Assembly: GCF_900111555.1 (NCBI RefSeq)
Contig: NZ_FOHZ01000015.1
Coordinates: 1 to 64,000, forward strand
Reading direction: 5' to 3'
DNA: 64,000 nt
Source of the DNA: Marinobacter segnicrescens
Lineage (GTDB): Bacteria; Pseudomonadota; Gammaproteobacteria; Pseudomonadales; Oleiphilaceae
The translations under genes were made by a program, and so were the position numbers. Below, piece after piece: positions 18,906 through 27,552 of the stretch (positions are counted from its first letter, which is position 1; every line of letters begins with the position of its first letter). Under the pieces are notes generated by a model. It was not told the DNA's origin. It searched no databases and saw only the letters and a program-made list of their open reading frames with translations.

Positions 18906-20354
18906 GTGCAGCCAATGATCCAGGACCTGACCCTCTGGCTGGCGACCAACCCTGGCTGGCTCTCAGCTGCCGTGTTTGCAACCGCGCTACTTGAATCGTT
19001 GGCTGTCGCAGGCATTCTGGTGCCAGGCGTAGCGATCCTTTTTGCAATTGCGGTACTGGCCGGCCAGACGGGCACGCCGGTTTTGTACATCCTGGTCTGG
19101 GGTGCTGCGGGAGCCATTGTTGGTGACCTGCTGAGTTTCTGGCTGGGTCAACGGCTGAGAGGAAGACTTCACCAGGTCTGGCCCTTCCGCCGACATCCGG
19201 TCATGGTGCGCCGGGCCGAAAGCCTGTTTGTACGCCACGGAGGCAAGAGCGTCGTGATCGGGCGGTTCGTAGGGCCCGTACGGCCATTTATCCCCATGGT
19301 GGCCGGCGCATTCAACATGCCAGCCCGCCGCTTTGTACTGGTAAATATTGCGTCCGCCCTTGCCTGGGCACCCTGTTACCTGCTGCCCGGTTTTGCCGTG
19401 GGTGCCGCCCTTGCGGGGCCTGAACCGATACCACCGGCACTATATGGCCTGGGCGCCGGCGCTGCCGGGGTGCTGCTGCTGGCGTGGTTCCTTTTCGTTC
19501 GCATGCAACTGGGGCTGCGCAACCGCAGCCGCCTCTACCAATGGCTTGAGCAATCCATGGCACGGTACAACGCCACCCACCGGTTCTGGCGAGCCCTTTA
19601 CAGTGAGCGGCCTGCACAGGGAGGCGAGTTCCCCCTGGCCTCCCTGTGCCTGGCGCTGGGGGCAAGCGGTGGCTTTGTACTCTGGAGTCTTTTCAGTCAG
19701 GCAACAGGCTTGCTGCTGTCGCTCGACCACTACTTTCGGGATCTTACCAATACCCTCCGCAGCCCCCTGACCGACCCGGTGTTCCTGCTGCTGACACTGG
19801 CCGGGGACCCACCGGTTCTGGTGGTCGGCTCGGTGCTGATGGCCAGCGCACTGTTTTTGCGGGGCTATTACAGTGCCGCCGCGCACCTGGTAGCCGCACT
19901 GTTACTGACTAGCGTGAGCGTTACCCTGCTGAAAAACGGCTTCGCCATTGCCCGCCCCACGCTGGTGACCGAACCACCGGCAAGCTTCGCCTTTCCCAGT
20001 GGCCACGCCGCCGGGATTACCGTTTTTACGGGCATGGCGGCGGCCTTTGTCGCCAGGGAGTGGCGACCTGCAAGGCGCTGGCGAATCTACCTGGTGTTCA
20101 GCGTGCCCATGGTTCTGGTCGCTGTCAGCCGGGTGGCACTGGGAGTACACTGGTTCACTGATGTGGTGGGCGGACTGTTACTGGGACTGGCAATCTGTGG
20201 CCTGGTGCGTGCCAGCTACAGCCGGTATGACCGCACACCATTGTCTGCGGATAGTTTTACCGGGCTTGCAGTGGTGCTGTGGGCAGCGTTCCTGGGATCT
20301 TACATCTGGTGGCAATGGTCACCGGCTCGACTGGTCTATTCGTTTCCCGGTTAA
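18906..20354 (+). CDS. DedA (VTT) domain fused to a PAP2 phosphatase
   Basis: 482 aa. The N-terminal ~200 residues are a DedA/VTT domain: LESLAVAGILVPG, GAIVGDLLSFWLGQ and GRFVGPVRPFIPMVAG. A linker (about 200-240) is followed by a PAP2/LPP-type domain with all three phosphatase signatures: KNGFAIARP, FPSGHAAG and SRVALGVHWFTD. The protein probably dephosphorylates or moves a lipid phosphate, such as undecaprenyl pyrophosphate or phosphatidate, at the inner membrane. GTG start directly after the previous stop. It is the third gene of the operon with the two GGDEF-like proteins. Confidence 0.88.
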   Translation: MQPMIQDLTLWLATNPGWLSAAVFATALLESLAVAGILVPGVAILFAIAVLAGQTGTPVLYILVWGAAGAIVGDLLSFWLGQRLRGRLHQVWPFRRHPVMVRRAESLFVRHGGKSVVIGRFVGPVRPFIPMVAGAFNMPARRFVLVNIASALAWAPCYLLPGFAVGAALAGPEPIPPALYGLGAGAAGVLLLAWFLFVRMQLGLRNRSRLYQWLEQSMARYNATHRFWRALYSERPAQGGEFPLASLCLALGASGGFVLWSLFSQATGLLLSLDHYFRDLTNTLRSPLTDPVFLLLTLAGDPPVLVVGSVLMASALFLRGYYSAAAHLVAALLLTSVSVTLLKNGFAIARPTLVTEPPASFAFPSGHAAGITVFTGMAAAFVAREWRPARRWRIYLVFSVPMVLVAVSRVALGVHWFTDVVGGLLLGLAICGLVRASYSRYDRTPLSADSFTGLAVVLWAAFLGSYIWWQWSPARLVYSFPG

Positions 20355-20379
20355 GAGAGTGCCCGCAGCTTGCAGGCCG

Positions 20380-20964
20380 TCAGTCCATGGCATCCAGTAG
20401 CGATGACAACCGGTCGAGTCGTTCCAGCGGATCCTGGCATTCAAGCAATCGCTGTTTTTCCTGGCTGTCCAGGGGTAGTAGCTCTGTCAGGCGCCACCCC
20501 ACCTCCCGCGCACTGGCGAAATCAACCGTCAGCTCCAGCTTGTTGACCACCGGATGCCGCAGCAACGCGCGAAGCACCGCCGCCAGCTCCGAATAAGCAG
20601 ACGGCAAGGTGTCCTCCGGTTCCTCGGGCAGACGCTCAACGTCGCCCAGATTGAGGCCGTCGGGCGCGCGCCAACTGCGGCTGACCGCAACTTTCCATAG
20701 CCCCTCTGCGGTAATCCCCAGCAGGCCGTTATCCAGCTGCTGGAAGTCCGTGATCTGCACGTAGGTACCGATATCGTAGAACGCCGCCTGGCTGTCAACC
20801 TCCTGCCCCTCTCTCAGCAACACCACCACGAAACCCTGCTGCTCCCTCAGGCACCGGGCCAGCATGTCCAGATAACGGGGCTCAAACAGCTGCAGGGGTA
20901 TACGGCCTCCGGGAAGTACCGTCGAGCTCAGGGGAAACAGGGGGACGGCTGAAACCATGCTCAC
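20380..20964 (-). CDS. LON-type substrate-binding domain protein
   Basis: 194 aa. The whole protein corresponds to the N-terminal domain of Lon protease (VPLFPLSSTVLPGGRIPLQL, FEPRYLDM, then the GTYVQITDF region), without ATPase or protease parts. Such stand-alone LON proteins are common in proteobacteria; the function is not established. The GTG at 20964 overlaps the HDOD gene stop (GTGA); ATG at 20958 is an alternative start. It is convergent with the DedA-PAP2 gene. Confidence 0.88.
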   Translation of the reverse strand: MSMVSAVPLFPLSSTVLPGGRIPLQLFEPRYLDMLARCLREQQGFVVVLLREGQEVDSQAAFYDIGTYVQITDFQQLDNGLLGITAEGLWKVAVSRSWRAPDGLNLGDVERLPEEPEDTLPSAYSELAAVLRALLRHPVVNKLELTVDFASAREVGWRLTELLPLDSQEKQRLLECQDPLERLDRLSSLLDAMD

Positions 20965-22211
20965 TGCCCCGCCAGAAGTCGCTGCAGTTCGTCCAGTCGC
21001 TCCCTGGCTGCCTCCAGCAGTTTGAGACTGCGGGAAGCCGTCAGTTCGAGGGCGCCAAGTCGACGGTAGGCGGGAACCTGTTCGAACTCGGGCAAACCAT
21101 CGTTACGACCCTCCGAAATGCGGGCGTGGAGTCGGGAAACAATTACCAGGTCCACCAGTTGTGGGCGCTCTTCAGGGCACTCATAGAACCAGTCATCGCC
21201 GTGCCGCGCAGCTTCCACGAAGGCCGCCGGGAAGTGCCAGTGATCCAGGATGGCTGCACCGATGTCCGACTGCAGTTCGGCAAGGGCCCGCTCCAGGGCG
21301 GCAGGGCTGGCCACCAGGGCGGGATGGTGCTCGGCATGCACCAGAACCGGAATCGCCCCAATGTTGTGCAACAAACCGGCCAACAGGGCTTCCTCTGGCT
21401 CAAGGCGGGTCGCCGACTCCGCCAGTACGTAGGCCAGCGCCCCGACACTTCGTGCTTCCTGCCAGAGCCTGTCCATGGCTTTCTGCAATTCCGGTTGCCG
21501 GCTGCGGAACACTTCACGCAGGGCAAATACGGTAACCAGCTGACGGGTAGTCCTTACTCCCAGCCGGACAACGCCGTCGCGTACATTGCGAACCTCGCTG
21601 AACCCCCGGTAAAGCGCACTGTTACATGAGCGAACCAGCTTGGCGGACATGGCCGGATCTGCGGTCAGGGCGCGGGCAATGTCATCAGCCGAGGAGTCCT
21701 CCCGGTCAGCCAGCCGCCGGACCTTCCAGGCAACGTCCGGGAGGCTTGGCAGGCTGACCTGGTTCGACCTGAGCTCGGCGTAGAACTCCATCAGCAGCCG
21801 ATGTTCTTCATCGGCATCTCCGTCACTGGCACTGCCGCCGTCTGAATGCTCGAGGGGAGCGGCTTGCAGTAGCTTGTTCAGCACGGCCTGTTCAATCACC
21901 AGGAACTCACAGGGCTGTATGGCGGTGACATCAAACATTCGCGGTTGCAGGCGGGCTATGGCGGTGTTTGCCTTGTCCGTATCGGCGCTCACAGTGGTCT
22001 GTCGGCCATCAGCAGCGACCAGTTCCACGGCGCCCTTGAGCAGGAAGAAGTCCATACCATCCCGGGCTCCCCGCTCAACGATCTTCTGACCGGGGCGGTG
22101 CACCCGGCGTTCAGCCCGACTGACCAGCACCACGAGCTGCTCATCGGTCAGACGATCAAGCGGACGGAATTCTCTGAGCCGGCTCAGCGCCAGGTTTTCA
22201 CGAACGGTCAT
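20961..22211 (-). CDS. HDOD-domain protein with N-terminal cyclic-nucleotide-binding-like domain
   Basis: About 416 aa, starting at the ATG at 22211 after AGGGAG; a TTG ten codons upstream is less likely. The N-terminal ~115 residues resemble a cNMP-binding barrel (RRVHRPGQKIVERGARDGMD). The HDOD domain follows from about 150 to 345: LPSLPDVAWKVRRLAD, then AKLVRSCNSALYRG, GLLHNIGAIPVLVHAE. The His-Asn in LLHNIG where HD-GYP enzymes have His-Asp is usual in non-catalytic HDOD domains. The family is regulatory. Translation is coupled to the LON gene by a 4-nt overlap. Confidence 0.85.
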   Translation of the reverse strand: MTVRENLALSRLREFRPLDRLTDEQLVVLVSRAERRVHRPGQKIVERGARDGMDFFLLKGAVELVAADGRQTTVSADTDKANTAIARLQPRMFDVTAIQPCEFLVIEQAVLNKLLQAAPLEHSDGGSASDGDADEEHRLLMEFYAELRSNQVSLPSLPDVAWKVRRLADREDSSADDIARALTADPAMSAKLVRSCNSALYRGFSEVRNVRDGVVRLGVRTTRQLVTVFALREVFRSRQPELQKAMDRLWQEARSVGALAYVLAESATRLEPEEALLAGLLHNIGAIPVLVHAEHHPALVASPAALERALAELQSDIGAAILDHWHFPAAFVEAARHGDDWFYECPEERPQLVDLVIVSRLHARISEGRNDGLPEFEQVPAYRRLGALELTASRSLKLLEAARERLDELQRLLAGQ

Positions 22212-22546
22212 TGACAACTCCCTGTTCCGGACAGCAGACAAACATCCCGGAAAATATCACCCTCGGTTAAAGGGCGCCCTGAGCCGGATATTCAGTGGCA
22301 ACAGTTGATCTGCGCTGAAATCCGCACCTTTCCGGGAACGGTTACCCGGACTGTGAAGTATTGTAAATACCGCCGGGGAAAACAACCATGCGATACGCCG
22401 GTAATCTGGTATCCTCAACGGTTTGCATCCAGCCCGTGCTCCAGCCGGCCACTGTGCTGTAGCGGCATCTTCCCCGTCCCGGGGCAGAAGTGTGCCCGGA
22501 CAAAACACGGCTCCAACTGACCGTTGAACAAAGCGAGAGACCAGCC
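22212..22546. other. divergent promoter region between the HDOD gene and ilvD
   Basis: About 335 nt without a supported gene. It must carry the start signals of both ilvD (plus) and the HDOD gene (minus). A small palindrome GTATT-GTA-AATAC is at about 22358-22370. A possible -10 TATCCT lies near 22410, without a convincing -35. No leader peptide or riboswitch was recognised. Confidence 0.4.
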
Positions 22547-24382
22547 ATGCCAGACTATCGTTCACGCACCTCAACCGCCGGCCGCAACATGGCGGGGGCC
22601 CGGGCCCTTTGGCGAGCCACGGGGATGAAAGACGATGACTTCGGCAAACCCATTATTGCCGTTGCCAACTCCTTCACCCAGTTCGTACCCGGGCATGTCC
22701 ATCTCAAGGACCTTGGGCAACTGGTCTGCCGGGAGATCGAGGCCGCCGGCGGTGTTGCCAAGGAGTTCAACACCATTGCGGTGGACGACGGCATTGCCAT
22801 GGGCCATGACGGCATGCTCTATTCGCTGCCATCCCGTGAGATCATTGCGGACTCGGTGGAGTACATGGTCAACGCCCATTGCGCCGATGCCCTGGTGTGC
22901 ATCTCGAACTGCGACAAGATCACCCCGGGCATGCTGATGGCCGCCATGCGGCTTAACATCCCCACCATCTTTGTCTCCGGCGGCCCCATGGAAGCTGGCA
23001 AGACCAAGCTGTCCGAACACAAGCTGGACCTGGTGGACGCCATGGTCATCGCCGCTGACCCCAATGCCAGCGACGAGCAGGTGCAAGAGTACGAGCGCAG
23101 CGCCTGCCCCACCTGCGGTTCATGCTCGGGTATGTTTACCGCCAACTCCATGAACTGCCTGACCGAAGCTATCGGCCTGGCACTACCCGGCAATGGTTCA
23201 ACGCTGGCCACCCACTCTGACCGCGAGCGTCTGTTCCTCTGGGCCGGCCGGCAGATCGTCGAAAACGCCCGCCGTTACTACGAGCAGGACGACGCCAGCG
23301 TACTGCCCCTGAGTATCGCCTCCATGGCCGCCTTCGAAAACGCCATGGTGATGGATATTGCCATGGGCGGGTCCACCAACACGATCCTGCACCTTCTTGC
23401 TGCAGCCCAGGAAGGCGGGGTGCCGTTCACCCTCAATGAAATCGACCAGCTTTCCCGTAAGGTGCCACAGTTGTGCAAGGTAGCGCCGAACTCACCCCTG
23501 TACCACATGGAAGACGTACACCGGGCCGGTGGCATCATGGGGATCCTCGGCGAACTGGAGAGGGGCGGGCTGATTAACACCGACCTGCCCACCGTACACA
23601 GCCGAACCATGGCCGAGGCGCTGGACAAGTGGGACATCATGCGCAACCCGACCCCGGATGTGGTGGAATTCTACAAGGCTGGCCCCGCCGGCATTCCGAC
23701 CCAGGAGGCCTTCAGTCAGAGCACCCGCTGGCCCTCGCTGGATGGTGACCGGGAGAACGGCTGTATCCGCTCGGTTGAACATGCCTATTCCTCCGAGGGC
23801 GGCCTGGCCGTCCTGTATGGCAACATTGCCCGGGATGGCTGCGTGGTTAAAACCGCGGGTGTGGATGAGAGCATCTACGTGTTCGAAGGCCGGGCCCGTG
23901 TGTTCGAAAGCCAGGACGCCGCCGTGGAGGGCATTCTGGGCGACCAGGTCAAAGCTGGCGAAGTGGTGATCATTCGTTACGAAGGGCCGAAAGGGGGCCC
24001 GGGTATGCAGGAAATGCTCTACCCGACCAGTTACCTGAAATCAAAGGGGCTGGGCAAGGAGTGCGCTCTTCTCACCGACGGCCGGTTCTCAGGCGGCACA
24101 TCCGGCCTGTCCATCGGCCACGCATCACCGGAGGCCGCTGCAGGAGGCGCCATTGGCCTTATCGAGGACGGCGACCTGATCCGCATCGATATTCCCAATC
24201 GCAGCATCAATGTGGAGATCGACCAGCATGAGCTGGACCGGCGGCGCGAACAGCGTGACGCCGAGGGCTGGAAGCCGGCATCCCCCAGGATCCGTAAAGT
24301 GTCTGCAGCCCTGAAAGCCTATGCCCTGCTGGCCACCAGTGCTGACAAGGGTGCCGTGCGGGATCTCACCAAACTGGATTGA
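22547..24382 (+). CDS. ilvD: dihydroxy-acid dehydratase IlvD
   Basis: 611 aa. It dehydrates 2,3-dihydroxy acids in isoleucine and valine synthesis and carries an iron-sulfur cluster. Cys ligands are seen in NCDKITPGM and in [18 protein letters not shown]; the C-terminal half has [20 protein letters not shown]. The ATG at 22547 gives the family start [20 protein letters not shown]; the upstream extension is not conserved in character. It is monocistronic, ending at a hairpin terminator. Confidence 0.97.
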   Translation: MPDYRSRTSTAGRNMAGARALWRATGMKDDDFGKPIIAVANSFTQFVPGHVHLKDLGQLVCREIEAAGGVAKEFNTIAVDDGIAMGHDGMLYSLPSREIIADSVEYMVNAHCADALVCISNCDKITPGMLMAAMRLNIPTIFVSGGPMEAGKTKLSEHKLDLVDAMVIAADPNASDEQVQEYERSACPTCGSCSGMFTANSMNCLTEAIGLALPGNGSTLATHSDRERLFLWAGRQIVENARRYYEQDDASVLPLSIASMAAFENAMVMDIAMGGSTNTILHLLAAAQEGGVPFTLNEIDQLSRKVPQLCKVAPNSPLYHMEDVHRAGGIMGILGELERGGLINTDLPTVHSRTMAEALDKWDIMRNPTPDVVEFYKAGPAGIPTQEAFSQSTRWPSLDGDRENGCIRSVEHAYSSEGGLAVLYGNIARDGCVVKTAGVDESIYVFEGRARVFESQDAAVEGILGDQVKAGEVVIIRYEGPKGGPGMQEMLYPTSYLKSKGLGKECALLTDGRFSGGTSGLSIGHASPEAAAGGAIGLIEDGDLIRIDIPNRSINVEIDQHELDRRREQRDAEGWKPASPRIRKVSAALKAYALLATSADKGAVRDLTKLD

Positions 24383-24401
24383 CCCGGCGGCATGACAGAA
24401 G

Positions 24402-24445
24402 CGCCAGCTGCAGGCGGTTAAACCATCTGGAGCTGGCGAATTTTT
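24402..24445 (+). terminator. rho-independent terminator of ilvD
   Basis: The inverted repeat CGCCAGCT (24402-24409) / AGCTGGCG (24431-24438) is followed by AATTTTT. It lies in the convergent gap between ilvD and the AI-2E family transporter gene. Confidence 0.7.
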
Positions 24446-24468
24446 CAGTGAGGCGGATATTGTGCAGG

Positions 24469-25542
24469 TCACTTATCTTGCGGTGACAGAATCGGTTCCT
24501 GTTCACTGAATTCCCGGATGAAGATTCCCCAGAAGGCCATGAATAGCGCCGCTACCAACGGTCCCATCACAAATCCGTTGATGCCGAACATCACCAGCCC
24601 ACCCAGGGTGGACAGCAACACGATGTAATCCGGCAGCTTGGTATCCCTCCCCACCAGGATTGGACGCAGCAGGTTATCCGCAAGGCCAATAACGATCGCA
24701 CCGAATGCGGTCAGGACAAGCGCCGGCACATAGTCACCAACGGCTGCCAGGTAAATCGCCGCCGGCACCCACACCACCGCGGCGCCGACCGCCGGCAACA
24801 GCGAGAATATGGCCATGACCACGCCCCAGAGCAACGCGCCGGTAATCCCGAGGATCCAGAAAATCACGCCGCCCAGGGCACCCTGGATAATGGCAATCAA
24901 AAGGTTGCCCTTGACCGTAGCCCGAGTGACTTCGGCAAACTTGGCGAACAGCAGGCGTTCTCGCTCATCCCCCAGCGGCAGGGCCTGTATGAGCAGTTCC
25001 ACCAGCCGGGAACCATCACGCAGCAGGAAAAACGCCAGATAGATCATCAGGGCCAGGCTGAGGAAAAACTGAAAGGTGTTCTGACCAAGCCCCAGGGCCT
25101 GCTTTGCGAGGAACTGGCTGGCACCGGCAACGCCGGAAACCAGGCGATCCCGCAAGGCTGAGAAATCCAGGTTGAATTGCGAAAGGAACGCTTCGATGGC
25201 AGGGAACGACTGGTTGACCTGATCCAGGTATTCCCCGGGACGGATGTCTCCATCCTGGATTTTCTGATACACCGCCAGGCCTTCCGCTACCAGGGACGAA
25301 ATCAGCACCATCACCGGGATGATGACAATAACCATGCAGATCATCAGGGTCAGCAACGCCACCAGGTTGGGCCGATCCCCAATCCGCCCTGCCAGCCGTT
25401 GCCGGACCGGGTGAAAGATCAGGGCGATGGCCACCGCCCAGAAAATCGGTCCAAAGAAGGGCTTCAGCAGGAACAGGAACGCCAGCGAGACCAGCAACAG
25501 GCTTCCCAGGAAGGTCCAGCGCTCCAGGCTTTCGTACTTCAT
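24469..25542 (-). CDS. AI-2E family transporter (PerM/TqsA-like)
   Basis: 357 aa with about eight hydrophobic segments. It opens with a pair of helices (LLLVSLAFLFLLKPFFGPIFWAV), contains a long soluble loop at about 90-145, and ends with the conserved membrane block (GVIFWILGITGALLWGVVMA, VGAAVVWVPAAIYL, FGINGFVMGPLVAALF). The family exports small molecules, including autoinducer-2 in E. coli TqsA, or acts in ion transport. The substrate cannot be deduced here. Gene is convergent with ilvD. Confidence 0.9.
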   Translation of the reverse strand: MKYESLERWTFLGSLLLVSLAFLFLLKPFFGPIFWAVAIALIFHPVRQRLAGRIGDRPNLVALLTLMICMVIVIIPVMVLISSLVAEGLAVYQKIQDGDIRPGEYLDQVNQSFPAIEAFLSQFNLDFSALRDRLVSGVAGASQFLAKQALGLGQNTFQFFLSLALMIYLAFFLLRDGSRLVELLIQALPLGDERERLLFAKFAEVTRATVKGNLLIAIIQGALGGVIFWILGITGALLWGVVMAIFSLLPAVGAAVVWVPAAIYLAAVGDYVPALVLTAFGAIVIGLADNLLRPILVGRDTKLPDYIVLLSTLGGLVMFGINGFVMGPLVAALFMAFWGIFIREFSEQEPILSPQDK

Positions 25543-25762
25543 CAGACAGCATTCCTTTGTGCGGGTGTGAATACGGCTTATACCTTAACGACCCCGGCAT
25601 GGCCAGTTCCGCCTCCGGCAGGGTATAGTAATCGGTTGGGGTATTTCCGATAAAGGCCGGTCAGTCATTGCGGCCGACGTCTCGCGCCAGGGATTCTATC
25701 CCCGTTACCAGTCGAGAATCGGGGTGCCGGGGAGACCCGTGGTTTTCTGAAAGGTCGGAACA

Positions 25763-26104
25763 GTGGCAGGCGACGACTTCAACGAAGAAACAGCGTTACA
25801 GGCGGCGGAGGCCCTTGCTGCGGTCCTGGCGAGGCGGACCCATCGCCGCAAGGTTATGGGCCAGGAGGTACTGGTGCCCGGGCAGCTGGGGGATGCCCTG
25901 CGACTGCCCCAGCTCATTGCCCGCCTGCGCAGCAGGCAGCGACGTCAGCGCGACCGGGCCGTGGAAGCATTCGAGGTGCTGTGGGAGACCCTCTCCGACC
26001 ATACCCGTGACCAGGTTCTCCAGGACCTCGGGTGGTATGACCCGCGGGATTTGGGCTGGGAGGACAAACGTTCCAATCGCCGCCCACTGCCCCCCGAAAC
26101 CTGA
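25763..26104 (+). CDS. small charged hypothetical protein
   Basis: 113 aa, GTG start after AAGGTCGGAACA. No recognised family. The composition is helical and rich in Arg, Leu and Asp, with a central basic block RLRSRQRRQRDRAVEAFEVL (about 53-72) and an aromatic motif DLGWYDPRDLGWEDKR near the C-terminus. No signal peptide or membrane segment. It is divergent from the AI-2E transporter gene across 220 nt. Coding status is supported by good codon usage and a ribosome site, not by homology. Confidence 0.6.
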   Translation: MAGDDFNEETALQAAEALAAVLARRTHRRKVMGQEVLVPGQLGDALRLPQLIARLRSRQRRQRDRAVEAFEVLWETLSDHTRDQVLQDLGWYDPRDLGWEDKRSNRRPLPPET

Positions 26105-26273
26105 ACGGCCGGAAAGTGAACCAGCCTTAATGCCCCGAACGTAGTTTCAGCCTAGGAGGGACCTTTAATTGTCACATTAAAGCCCTATTGTGTATGCGGT
26201 GTGCCCTCCCCTGGACTGACCATACCTGGGCAGCTCGGGGCGAGCCGCAAGGATATGCTGACAAGGAGCTACC

Positions 26274-26525
26274 ATGAGCGAGTACCACGATTTCTACACT
26301 GCACAACTGGCCGAGAACAGCACTGTTCCCACACTGCTTTGCGGCCATTGCCGGTCCATACTTCCGGCCAAGCGAATCTTTGCCAATGAGGGTGAGAACC
26401 GCTACGACCTGCCCTGCGATACCATTGGCCTGTGTTCAGCGGATGACTGCGGCGCGGTGAACTGTTGCGATGAAGCCATGCGCGCCGCTGACCGGGAACG
26501 TGACGAGAACCGCATCGCCGTCTGA
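26274..26525 (+). CDS. small cysteine-rich hypothetical protein
   Basis: 83 aa with a strong Shine-Dalgarno AAGGAG 5 nt before the ATG. Seven cysteines lie in LCGHC, PCDTIGLC and DDCGAVNCC, a pattern that could bind a metal such as zinc or iron. No membrane segment. It follows a 169-nt gap whose TTGTCA at about 26169 could belong to a promoter with a weak -10 16 nt further on. No family was recognised and no function is assigned. Confidence 0.65.
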   Translation: MSEYHDFYTAQLAENSTVPTLLCGHCRSILPAKRIFANEGENRYDLPCDTIGLCSADDCGAVNCCDEAMRAADRERDENRIAV

Positions 26526-26641
26526 TTCAAATTAATAACGCTCTGTTACGTAAAGCCCACACAAGAAACCACCATCTGCTCTAAGCTGGTTCCCACCAAG
26601 TCCTCCGGACACGCTTGCAATCAGCCAGAGCAGTCGATGGT

Positions 26642-27535
26642 ATGCGTATTCTAAGAACCGACGAGTCCCGCTTCCGGGCTTTGCCGGATTTCCCCTACAC
26701 TCCCCGATATGTCGAGGTAGGTACCGACACCCCCCTTCGTCTCCACTACGTGGACCATGGCACTACAAACGCGGCGCCGGTGGTTATGCTCCATGGTGAG
26801 CACGGGTGGTCCTACCTCTATCGTCATATGATCCCGCTGGTAGCGGATGCCGGGCTGCGGGTGTTGGCACCGGACCTTATTGGCTTTGGCAAATCGGACA
26901 AACCCGAGGATCAGCAGGACTATTCCTTCGAGAGGCACCTGGACTGGCTGGAGCGCTGGCTGCTGGCGCTGGATCTGAGCAATGTCACCCTGGTGTGCCA
27001 GAACCGGACTTCGCTGCTGGCACTGGCCCTGGTCATGCGGCAACCGGACCGATTCAGCCGGATTATCGCGGCCAATGCCGTGGTCCCCAGGGAAGGAGAC
27101 AACCCACCCGCCACCAGTATCTGGCGGATGTTCGCCCGCTACAGCCCCTGGTTCCCGGTTCCGCAACTGATACAGTTGGGCACCACCCGCCCCCTGACCC
27201 GTGAGGAACGGAACGCCTACGATGCGCCGTTCCCCAGTGACCGTTACAAGGCCGGCGCAAGATCATTCGCGGGCACTCTCGGGCAACCACACAAGGAACT
27301 GAACCGCCAGCGGTTATGGCGCTTCCTGGAGGGGTGGCAGAAGCCATTCATCACCTGTTTCAGCGATTCTGACCCGGGTACCCGTGGCGGCCATCGGCCT
27401 TTGCAGCGAAAAGTACCCGGTGCCCTTGGGCAGCCCCATATCACCCTGTCCGGCGGTCACTTCCTGCAGGAAGATGCCGCCGAAAGCTTCGCCAGGGTTA
27501 TCATTAATGCCTGCCGGCCAAGCCTGGCGGCCTGA
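26642..27535 (+). CDS. haloalkane-dehalogenase-like alpha/beta hydrolase lacking the nucleophile
   Basis: 297 aa. Starts MRILRTDESRFRALPDFPYT, close to class I haloalkane dehalogenases. Also seen are HGEHGWSYLYR (oxyanion loop; family HGEPTWSYLYR), DLIGFGKSDKP, FSDSDPGTRGG (acid at about D244) and GGHFLQED (catalytic His at 273). At the nucleophile elbow the family has CQDWGG, but here the sequence is CQNRTS: Asp is replaced by Asn121 and the halide-binding Trp by Arg122. Normal dehalogenase chemistry is therefore unlikely. The ATG at 26642 is chosen; an in-frame TTG at 26615 would add nine residues. The frame is intact, so it is not an obvious pseudogene. Confidence 0.82.
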   Translation: MRILRTDESRFRALPDFPYTPRYVEVGTDTPLRLHYVDHGTTNAAPVVMLHGEHGWSYLYRHMIPLVADAGLRVLAPDLIGFGKSDKPEDQQDYSFERHLDWLERWLLALDLSNVTLVCQNRTSLLALALVMRQPDRFSRIIAANAVVPREGDNPPATSIWRMFARYSPWFPVPQLIQLGTTRPLTREERNAYDAPFPSDRYKAGARSFAGTLGQPHKELNRQRLWRFLEGWQKPFITCFSDSDPGTRGGHRPLQRKVPGALGQPHITLSGGHFLQEDAAESFARVIINACRPSLAA

Positions 27536-27552
27536 CCGTCGGCGAAGCAGGC

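Noticed and set aside
26642..27535. Pseudogene call for the dehalogenase-like hydrolase
   Set aside because: The frame is full-length with other motifs intact; substitution at the nucleophile alone does not show decay.
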